Source of the DNA: Lepus europaeus
Taxonomy: Eukaryota > Chordata > Mammalia > Lagomorpha > Leporidae
Assembly (NCBI RefSeq): GCF_033115175.1
Contig: NC_084831.1
Location: 13,493,138-13,557,137 of the forward strand
DNA length: 64,000 bases
Reading direction: 5' to 3'
Each line of letters begins with the position of its first letter. Position 1 is the stretch's first letter. The notes below the pieces were generated by a model. That model ran no database searches, was not told where the DNA came from, and saw nothing but the letters and a program-made list of their open reading frames with translations. Below are positions 56,752 through 64,000 of this stretch, piece after piece. A program made the translations under genes and the position numbers.

Positions 56752-56880
56752 TTCTTCCTTTTCCAGAGGCATTAGCAGGGAGCTGGATTGGAAGTGGAGC
56801 AGCCGGATCTAGAACCAGTGCCTATATGGGATGTCAGTGTTGCAGGTGGAGGCTTAACCTGCTGTGTCACAGTGCTGGCC
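56643..56880 (-). mobile_element. C-repeat SINE, internally deleted
   Basis: Tail and GA tract (56718-56750) join to GGCATTAGCAGGGAGCTGG; about 110 bases of the middle absent. Confidence 0.93.
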
Positions 56881-57269
56881 TCTGTATTGTTATAAGTTTA
56901 TTAAACACCATGAGGTCATTCTGACTCCTTCCATTCTACTTCTACAGCACAGAACCCTTTCAAGCTTCTCCCTCCCCGTGGTAACAGCTTCAAGCTTGAG
57001 AAGCCCATTTATTTAAGGCAGAGAAACAGAGCTCCCAGCAACTGGTCCATTTGCTAGGCCCTCCGTGGCCTGGCTGCTGGGAGGGGAGCGGCTGGTGCTG
57101 GGAGCTAGGAACCAGTAGGTCACACATCCACCCTGAGGAATCTATTTTTTAATAATATTGACTGTAACTAATTTTATAATGGATGTATTGCTGTTGTGTT
57201 TTTAAAAAACACACACACATTTTTCTCCACTTGTATTGATCTTTGTTCTCCAAGAACTATAAAAACTCC
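56881..57269. other. Unclassified sequence with a possible truncated SINE
   Basis: 57004-57115 may be a very old minus-strand C-repeat piece (TTTATTTAAGGCAGAGAAAC). Nothing else recognised. Confidence 0.35.
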
Positions 57270-57360
57270 AGAGTGTGTGTTCATTTTATTCAGTCAACCA
57301 GTAAATATTTTTGAGGCACACCTGATGTGTGAGATAATGTTCTAGGGCTGTGGATGCATC
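57270..57360 (-). mobile_element. L2 3'-end fragment
   Basis: CAGTAAATATTTTTGAGGCAC and ATAATGTTCTAGGGCTGTGG fit the reverse L2 end. Confidence 0.5.
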
Positions 57361-57820
57361 AGTCGGCGAAACACCACACTGGGGAAGGAACGGTGGAAAG
57401 AACGAAAGACGCATGGCTAGGAAACGGTAAGGCTGGGGTCTGCGGCCAGACAGCCTGGCTCCGGAGTTCATGCTGCGTCTGCCTCGATCGCTTTTGTAAT
57501 CTGCTCTCCACCTTCTACAAGAGTTTACGACTCTTGTGAATCCAATAAAACTGCCTCTGTCGGTTTCCAGATCCGCACCACGCAGGGCTTTCTGCGTCTT
57601 CCACGTTAAGTTCCCTGAAATTCGATTTCCAAAGCTGTGAGTTGGTGAAGACACCAACCTCAACCTGCGCTGAGGATAAATGAAATCACATGAGGGGCCT
57701 GGTGCCTCCTGACCCATCATAGGTCTCCAGAGACATCAACTTCTCTGTTCTTTTCCAACTCAGACTACATTGTGGTTTTCCCAGAACAGACTTTTTCCCC
57801 TCTGATTATTTCAATCGTTC
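57361..57820. other. Unique sequence
   Basis: No gene or repeat recognised. Confidence 0.45.
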
Positions 57821-58450
57821 ATTTATTAATTTTTCCACCCATTCGACAAGCATTTATCCTGCATCCATTCAATGAATATATTATTTTTGTTTTTTGACAG
57901 GCAGAGTGGACAGTGAGAGACAGAGAGGCAGAGAGAAAGGTCTTCCTTCTGTTGGTTCACCCTCCAATGGCCACCGCGCTGCGGCCGGCGCATCGCGCTG
58001 ATCCGAAGCCAGGAGCCAGGTGCTTCTCCTGGTCTCCCATGCGGGTGCAGGGCCCAAGCACTTGGGCCATCCTCCACTGCACTCCTGGGCCACAGCAGAG
58101 AGCTGGCCTGGAAGAGGGGCAACTGGGACAGAATCCGGCGCCACAACGGGACTAGAACCTGGTGTGCCAGCGCCGCAGGCAGAGGATTAGCCTAGTGAGC
58201 CATGGCGCCGGCCTCAATGAACATATTATCCAGTGTACACCAGGCCCTCTGCTAAGCACTGGGGACACAGAAATGGCACAGCCTCCATTTGCTCTTTATC
58301 AAATCAAACCCAAGGACACACAAATAATCCAGTACAACCTAATAGGTCAGGCGAGAACTAGACAGGTGGGCGCTGGAGGCTCCCTGAAGGAAGGGACACT
58401 GTGGTGGTGACGTAGGCAAGGAGGCAGCCAACAAGGAAGGAGCCGAGTCC
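57821..58450 (-). mobile_element. L2 3'-end relic, interrupted
   Basis: CATTTATTAATTTTTCCACCC before and CCAGGCCCTCTGCTAAGCAC after the type Y SINE; typical reverse L2 end. Confidence 0.55.
57885..58213 (-). mobile_element. C-repeat SINE, type Y, in L2
   Basis: TSD TCAATGAATATATTAT at 57869-57884 and TCAATGAACATATTAT at 58214-58229. Confidence 0.96.
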
Positions 58451-58499
58451 ACAGCGCCTCCCTAGGACGGTGCCTGCTCTCCCAATTACCCTCCCTCTC

Positions 58500-58720
58500 C
58501 CTTTGTGCTGTGTCCTCCATCCAACGTCCCGCTAATGCACAACCTGGGAGGTGCCAGGTGGTGGCCCAAGTCCCTGGGTTCCTGTTGGACCTGAGTTCCC
58601 CACTCTTCCCTCTGGCCCGCCCCAGGCCAGGCTCTTACAGGCGTTTGGAGAGTGAGCCAGCAGACGGGGGATCTTTCTCTGTTTCTCTGCCTTTTAAATA
58701 AAATAAGTAAAAATTATTTT
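58500..58720 (+). mobile_element. C-repeat SINE, 5'-truncated, type O
   Basis: Begins near CCCGCTAATGCACAACCTGG; tail CTTTTAAATAAAATAAG. Confidence 0.85.
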
Positions 58721-58736
58721 AAGACTTCTACTGACT

Positions 58737-59030
58737 GTGGGCGGCATTGTGGCACAGTGGTTGAAGCCCTTGCTGGCAAAGCCAGCATCCCATACAGGAG
58801 CCTGGGCAGCTCCGCTTCTTATGTAGCTTCCTGCTAACGTTCCTGGGATGGCAGCAGGTCCCTGCTACCCACATAGGAGACCGGGACGGAGTTCCAGGCT
58901 CTCAGCTTTGGCCTGATCCAACCCTGGCCGTTGTGGCCATTTGGGGAGTGAAACAACAGATGGAAGATTTCTTTCTTTGCTCCTCTCCTTTTCTGTCACT
59001 CTGCCTCTCAAATAAGTAAGTAACTCTTTA
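58737..59030 (+). mobile_element. C-repeat SINE
   Basis: Probable TSD AAGACTTCTACTGA (58721-58734) and AAGACTTACTGA (59031-59042). Middle shortened. Confidence 0.94.
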
Positions 59031-59045
59031 AAGACTTACTGATGT

Positions 59046-59410
59046 AGCCGGCGCCGCGGCTCACTAGGCTAATCCTCCACCTTGCAGTGCTGGTACTCAG
59101 GGTTCTAAGTCCCAGTTGGGGCGTCGGATTCTGTCCCGGTTGCTCCTCTTCCAGGCCAGCTCTCTGCTGTGGCCCGGGAGTGCAGTGGAGGATGGCCCAA
59201 GTGCTTGGGCCCTGCACCCCATGGGAGACCAGGAGAAGCACCTGGCTCCTGGCTTCGGATTAGTGCAGTGCGCCGGCCACGGCAGCCATTGGAGGGTGAA
59301 CCAACGGCAAAGGAAGACCTTTCTCTGTCTCTCTCTCTCTCACTGTTCACTCTACCTGTCAAAAAAAAAAAAAAAAAAAAAAAACCCAAAAAAATGCTAA
59401 AAAAAAAAAA
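59046..59410 (+). mobile_element. C-repeat SINE, type Y
   Basis: TSD AAGACTTACTGATGT at 59031-59045 and 59411-59425; its A-tail contains CCC and TGCT interruptions. Confidence 0.97.
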
Positions 59411-59425
59411 AAGACTTACTGATGT

Positions 59426-60002
59426 TGTATGTATAGCACACACCTTACTAATAATAATACATACTGTTTGGGGCAAATTCCATGTAGTCAATTGGTTCTC
59501 ACAAAATGCTTTCCTTGATTTCACCAAATTCAAATATATTTGTAGCCAGCCTAATGTTGTAATTGAAGAGCAAGTGTAGCTCTGATGTGAATGTTGGCTG
59601 ATGTCACTCACATTAACCAGACAAAAATAATACGAGGAACAGATATGTCATGACTTCACTTGTTAACGAGTGACTGATTCAATCAGAAAATAGCTTTCAA
59701 CCATTTTCTCAATTGTTGAGACTGCTTTGTCAATTTCCGTGCTAGTCAGAACATAATGGCTACAGATAAGACAAGCTTCTAAAGCTAACCTGTGTTACTT
59801 TTCTATCACTTTCTTGTGTAGGCAAGAAAACAGGCAGGTCCTGGTCTGTGGTATAAACGCCCAGGGCGCAGCTCTAAGCCGTCAGAGCAAGCTTCCCGCA
59901 GCGAGCGCGGGTTGGAGTTTGGATGGATCCAGGATACGGAGGCGGAGGCCAGTCACCGCCAGTCACCCACAGTCCCTAGTCAGGAGTAACACGGTCAGAG
60001 CG
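59426..60002. other. Unique sequence upstream of the minisatellite
   Basis: AT-rich, with no recognised repeat. The last 150 bases become GC-richer (GCAGCGAGCGCGGG near 59897), the outer edge of the MICOS10 5' region. No exon identified. Confidence 0.5.
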
Positions 60003-61503
60003 TTACACACACACACACACACCCTGCACTCTCTCTCCACACACACAACACCCTGATCTCTCTGCACACACACACACACACACACCCTGCACTCTCTCTC
60101 CACACACACACACACCTTGCACTCTCTCTCCACACACACACACACCCTGCACTCTCTCTCCACACACACAACAGCCTGATCTCTCTGCACACACACACAC
60201 ACACACACACCCCGTACTCTCTCTCCACACACACACACACACACCCCACACTCTCTCCACACACACACACACACCCTGCACTCTCTCTCCACACACACAC
60301 ACACCCTGCACTCTCTCTCCACACACACACACACACACACACACCCTGCACTCTCTCTCCACACACACACACACACACCCTGCACTCTCTCTCCACACAC
60401 ACACACACACACCCTGCACTCTCTCTCCACACACACACACACACACACCCTGCACTCTATCTCCACACACACACACACACACCCTGCACTCTATCTCCAC
60501 ACACACACACACACACCCCGCACTGTCTCTCCACACACACACACACACCCTGCACTCTCTCCACACACACACACACCCCGCACTGTCTCTACACAGACAC
60601 ACACACACCCTGCACTCTCTCTCCACACACACACACACACCCTGCACTCTCTCTCCACACACACACACCCTGCACTCTATCTCCACACACACACACACAC
60701 ACCCTGCACTCTCTCTCCACACACACACACACACACCCTGCACTCTATCTCCACACACACACACACACCCTGCACTCTCTCTCCACACACACACACACAC
60801 ACCCTGCACTCTATCTCCACACACACACACACACCCTGCACTCTATCTCCACACACACACACACACACACCCCGCACTGTCTCTCCACACACACACACAC
60901 ACACACCCTGCACTCTCTCCACACACACACACACCCCGCACTGTCTCTACACAGACACACACACACCCTGCACTCTCTCTCCACACACACACACACACAC
61001 CCTGCACTCTCTCTCCACACACACACACACACCCTGCACTCTATCTCCACACACACACACACACACACCCTGCACTCTCTCTCCACACACACACACACAC
61101 ACCCTGCACTCTATCTCCACACACACACACACACCCTGCACTCTATCTCCACACACACACACACCCCGCACTGTCTCTCCACACACACACACACACACAC
61201 ACCCTGCACTCTCTCCACACACACACACACCCCGCACTGTCTCTACACAGACACACACACACCCTGCACTCTCTCTCCACACACACACACACCCCGTGCT
61301 CTCTCCACACACACACACACACACCCCGCACTGTCTCTCCACACACACACACACACACACACCCCGCACTGTCTCTCCACACACACACACACACACACCC
61401 CGCACTGTCTCTACACACACACACACACACACACTGGCCGGAGTTTCTCTCTCCACACACACACACACACACCCCGCACTCTCTGCACACACACACACGC
61501 ACA
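60003..61503. repeat. Composite CA-rich minisatellite, about 1.5 kb
   Basis: Dozens of units, each a (CA)n run of 8-24 bases followed by CCCTGCACTCTCTCTC or variants (CCCCGCACTGTCTCTC, CCCTGCACTCTATCTC). Variant units recur in the same order: the marker ACACAGACAC appears at 60591, 60949 and 61245, so a higher-order block of about 300-360 bases is repeated. The minus strand is open in several frames because the unit contains no stop; this is not a gene. It ends about 550 bases upstream of the MICOS10 start codon. Confidence 0.95.
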
Positions 61504-61509
61504 CGGCAG

Positions 61510-62890
61510 AGCGCAGGGAGCCTTAGGAGCCCACATTCCTCCATCAGCTGCAGGAGGAAACGCAGGCCCGGAGGAGCCAGAGGAGGAAGGGAGCTGGGGG
61601 GCGGCCAGGGGAGGAACAGCTGCGTCGAATGCTGCTGGGGTCACGAACGCGTCCGTCTGCCTTGGCAAGGCCGTAGCCGAGCAGTGTCGGCCGGGGAGGG
61701 AACTCATCTAGCACGCGGACACGGCGAAGGTGAGCGAACGCCTCTCGCGCGCGTCCAGGGACTTCCGGGGACGACGCCGTCCAGACAGGGTTCTGGCTGC
61801 CACTCGGGAGACCTCGCAACCTTTAGGCGGAGCTCCAAGGTCAGGGTCACCTCCGGCCTCCAAGCAAACCGTCACCTTGACGACCGACGACGAAAACCGG
61901 AAGCGACGGAAGCCGTCGGATCATCTCGCGATATCTGGAGCGCCGGCGCCGGCCTGCCAGGCCGGGACCCGCGACCGACTCTCGCGAGACTTGCCGGAGT
62001 CAGAGAGTCTGGGGGCCGGCCGCAAGGGAAGATGGAGCCGCGGGTGGGGAACATGTCCGAGTCAGACATCGGCAGGAAGTGGGACCGGTGCATGGCGGAT
62101 ACGGTCGTGAAGATAGGTAAGGGGCTTCTCGCCCCTGGCAGGCCCGGGCCGGAACGGAGCGGGGCAGCCAGCTCCAGGCCCGGTGGCAGGAGCGCGGGAA
62201 GTCGGGCCGCCCGGCCTGGCCCAGCCCCTCCGGCCAGGCCGACCTGCCTGAACCCGCGCGACCGGAGGTCACTCGGGCGGCGGCGGGGTGGCGCGGGCCG
62301 GACGACCCAGGTGGAGACCTGGGGTTGCACCCGGAGGAGGGGTCGCCGAGGTCTCCAGGGGGAAGCTTCGCTGGCGCTTTCCTGCGCGCGCCTGGGCATT
62401 GCCCCGGGGGCTCGGGGCGCGGCGGGGCCCCGGCGGTGACCCTGCTGGCCCGCTGGTGCAGCAGTGCCCTTCGGAGGAGGCCCTCGCCTTGGGGACCCCG
62501 CGGGGCCCCGGCATGGCTCGCGGTGTTTCCCGACTCGGCAGCCCGGTGCGCTCAGCGTGGCCCAGGGCCCGGGGCCGGCGGGGATCTGAAGTGCGAATTG
62601 CCCTGGAGAGAGCGAGCGAGCTCGGTCGCCGTGCAGCTCCGACTGCACCCCGAGTGGCCTTTCCACACGTGCTCAGCCAGTGACGACACCAACTGGGGAC
62701 CTCGCCGCGTGGGACGGGGGGCGGAGGCCGGGGGACCGCGCTGGGCGGCGGGGCAGCGCTCCGTGCCGGTCGCCCAGCCCGATGCCTCCTCCACGAACAA
62801 CCCTACAGGTCATGAAATGCAGAGCCGGGCCCCCCAGCTGACGCGCCCAGCGTGGGGGAAGTTAACCCCGCTGCGGTCCAGGCCCGGGCT
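61510..62890 (+). promoter_or_regulatory. MICOS10: CpG island and promoter region of MICOS10
   Basis: This very GC- and CpG-rich stretch spans the region upstream of the ATG, exon 1 and the start of intron 1. There is no obvious TATA box, as usual for a housekeeping CpG-island promoter. Visible motifs are an ETS site ACTTCCGG at 61761-61768, a second ETS site CCGGAAG at 61897-61903, nuclear-receptor half-sites AGGTCA and GGGTCA back to back at 61838-61849, and the CGCG palindrome TCTCGCGAGA at 61980-61989 with a one-mismatch relative at 61924-61933. The transcription start is not fixed by sequence alone. Part of the left side could also drive a divergent transcript. Confidence 0.85.
62053..62116 (+). 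CDS. MICOS10: MICOS10 (MIC10) coding exon 1
   Basis: Encodes the N-terminal end of MIC10, a small inner-membrane protein (about 78 residues in human) that oligomerises to bend the membrane at cristae junctions within the MICOS complex. The 21 codons plus one base read MSESDIGRKWDRCMADTVVK then IG; the core GRKWDRC-AD-VVKIG matches the conserved MIC10 N-terminus as I remember it, with a few conservative changes. The exon ends in phase 1 at ATAG, followed by the donor GTAAGG at 62117, just before the glycine-rich first transmembrane segment of the family, which must lie in exon 2 outside the window. The ATG at 62053 has A at -3. An in-frame ATG at 62032 has A at -3 and G at +4 and would add MEPRVGN. 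I chose 62053 because it matches the family start. An intact donor and the CpG island argue against a pseudogene. Confidence 0.9.
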
Positions 62891-63130
62891 CTTTTTTTTT
62901 TTTTTATACTAATCTTTATTATGCAGATGTGGCGTTTGTGCCTGGACTTTCCTGGGGTATGCGGGAGGATTGAGGGTCGTGTCCTGGAATGAAAATGTTG
63001 GGAAATAAAATTGAGAGCAAAGGTGTTTTCTGGCTTATGCACTGCCCTGACCTCGCTGCCCCCGCGGGGCTCTGCCAAGGGCCATTTGGAAACTTTCAGT
63101 GTCATGTGTGGGCCGTACAGAATTATCAAC
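62891..63130 (-). pseudogene. Poly(A)-ended retro-insert, candidate processed-transcript 3' end
   Basis: Read on the minus strand this ends with AATAAA (plus 62914-62919), then 13 A (plus 62892-62904), the layout of a reverse-transcribed polyadenylated RNA. The upstream sequence has no C-repeat or L1 feature I recognise and the source transcript is unknown. The far border is unclear; no clean TSD was found. Confidence 0.4.
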
Positions 63131-63289
63131 CTAAAAAGTAGCCTGCCATAGATCTGTTGAATTTAGAGCCCTGCCTGTGTTTGCCTTGGCGGGCTGCACG
63201 GTCCCTGGCCCTGCGGAAGAATGTTTAATAAAAACTGCTGAGAATGAGCGAGTCAATGAAGTGGTTTGTCGCAGGTGCCACAGCGTCCC

Positions 63290-63420
63290 CGAATCCAGTA
63301 CTTACCCTGTGCGGTGTGGACGAGCTGTGTGTAACCTCTGCCTGTGTTCATTGGTAAACAGCGGCAATACTAGCTCACAGGGTCGTCGGGAGGCTTGAAT
63401 GAGTCCAGGCCAGTCTTTGG
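63290..63420 (+). mobile_element. MIR SINE remnant
   Basis: Matches the MIR 3' half (a TGTAACCTCTG-like start, then GGCAATACTAGCTCACAGGGT and a GAATGAGT end). Lies in MICOS10 intron 1. Confidence 0.55.
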
Positions 63421-63613
63421 GAACCGGCTGTTCTACACCTGACCTCTCCCCTCCCCCACTACAGAGTTTGTTACTGTTAACAGCTTGTGTTTAAGAGAGA
63501 AAGTTCTAACGCATAGATGTGATATGGCCAGAGTGACACTAAACCATGATGCAGTGGTGGTGCGTGGGTTTTAGGGGTGGACAGAGCCGAGTTGGAGTTA
63601 CCCCGACTGGGTC

Positions 63614-63932
63614 TTTTTTTTTTTTTTTTTTTTTTGACAGGCAGAGTGGACAGAGACAGAGAGAAAGGTCTTCCTTTGCCGTTGGTTCACCCTCCAATGG
63701 CTGCCACGGCTGGCGCGCTGCGGCCGGCGCACCGCGTTGATCCAAAGGCAGGAGCCAGGTGCTTATCCTGATCTCCCATGGGGTGCAGGGCCCAAGCACC
63801 TGGGCCATCCTCCACTGCACTCCCTGGCCATAGCAGAGAGCTGGCCTGGAAGAGGGGCAACTGGGACTAGAACCCCGTGTGCTGGCGCCGCTAGGTGGAG
63901 GATTAGCCTGTTGAGCCGCGGCACTGGTTTTG
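63614..63932 (-). mobile_element. C-repeat SINE, type Y, in MICOS10 intron 1
   Basis: T-run at 63614-63636, then the GACAGGCAGAGTGGACAG tail end; the head is near 63932. The segment around the B-box is shortened compared with other type Y copies. It lies antisense to MICOS10. Confidence 0.9.
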
Positions 63933-64000
63933 TAGCTCTCTCAGTGATGAAGTGGGGATAAAGAGAGATATCTACAGGGATTAAGAAAACTAAGGACAGA

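Larger units (their letters stand above)
62117..63613 (+). other. MICOS10: 5' part of MICOS10 intron 1
   Basis: Begins with the donor GTAAGG. The first 770 bases stay CpG-rich with long G runs near 62709-62756. It then holds a candidate retro-insert (62891-63130) and a MIR-like piece (63290-63420). No exon 2 acceptor with the MIC10 glycine-rich segment was found before the window ends. Confidence 0.75.

Noticed and set aside
1..61500. CAPZB exons
   Set aside because: CAPZB is expected to the left in opposite orientation, but no sequence encoding its conserved protein was found.
60003..61504. Minus-strand open frames up to 275 codons rich in VCVC and GERVQG
   Set aside because: They are the translated CA/CTCTC minisatellite; several frames are open at once because the unit has no stop.
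61684..62439. 251-codon + strand frame over MICOS10 exon 1
   Set aside because: Only the part from 62053 (or 62032) to 62116 matches MIC10; the rest is CpG-island sequence read through the splice donor.
61872..62666. 264-codon minus-strand frame
   Set aside because: Driven by GC content of the CpG island and antisense to MICOS10; no recognisable domain.
1..64000. CRISPR array, operon, phage or bacterial mobile system
   Set aside because: Regular repeats are SINEs and microsatellites of a mammalian genome; nothing prokaryotic is present.

Overview
This window is mammalian nuclear DNA from a lagomorph, most likely rabbit (Oryctolagus cuniculus). The sign is the density of the lagomorph-specific tRNA-derived SINE, the C-repeat or CSINE: about 88 copies on both strands, roughly 40% of the bases. 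I sorted them by eye into three types. Type A has a GGGGCYGGCRCTGTGG head, a CT-rich 3' part and an (AATAAA)n tail. Type O is older and more diverged, often with a GGCAGGCGTTTGGC-like head. Type Y is young, with a GGCCGGCGCCGYGG head, a B-box GGTTCTAGTCC and a plain poly(A) tail; its 12 copies mostly keep 11-17 bp target-site duplications (TSDs).

The only protein-coding sequence I can support is at the right edge. A CpG island at about 61.5-62.9 kb holds exon 1 of MICOS10 (MIC10/MINOS1), a subunit of the MICOS complex at mitochondrial cristae junctions, on the + strand, ending at a GTAAGG donor at 62117. The rest of the gene lies beyond the window. From general knowledge of human 1p36, the 61 kb to the left would be the CAPZB-MICOS10 intergenic interval; no CAPZB exon was seen.

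Layout. 0-25 kb: C-repeats among ancient MIR, L2, L1M, MER5A-like and MaLR (MLT1/MST-like) LTR relics. 25.2-26.0 kb: a probable lagomorph L1 3' end. 26.0-29.3 kb: one ancient minus-strand L1M broken by five SINEs and one DNA transposon. 30.2-30.6 kb: an unexplained CpG-rich block. 33.8-35.3 kb: AT-rich unique sequence. 38.0-41.0 kb: GC/CpG-rich, SINE-free sequence. 41-60 kb: dense SINEs with L2, L1M and MaLR pieces and unique islands at 44.1-44.8 and 45.1-46.1 kb. 60.0-61.5 kb: a 1.5 kb CA-rich minisatellite next to the MICOS10 promoter region.

No bacterial-type genes, CRISPR, operon or intact transposon gene is present. Long open frames come from SINE bodies, the CA minisatellite or the CpG island. 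The most interesting signals are structural: a 98% identical inverted SINE pair with no A-tail on one copy, a recurring composite of a DNA-transposon relic plus SINE, a fold-back SINE with a near-perfect 34 bp palindrome, a probable SINE 3' transduction, and the composite minisatellite beside MICOS10. Element boundaries were placed by eye and are good to about 5-15 bases unless TSDs are quoted.
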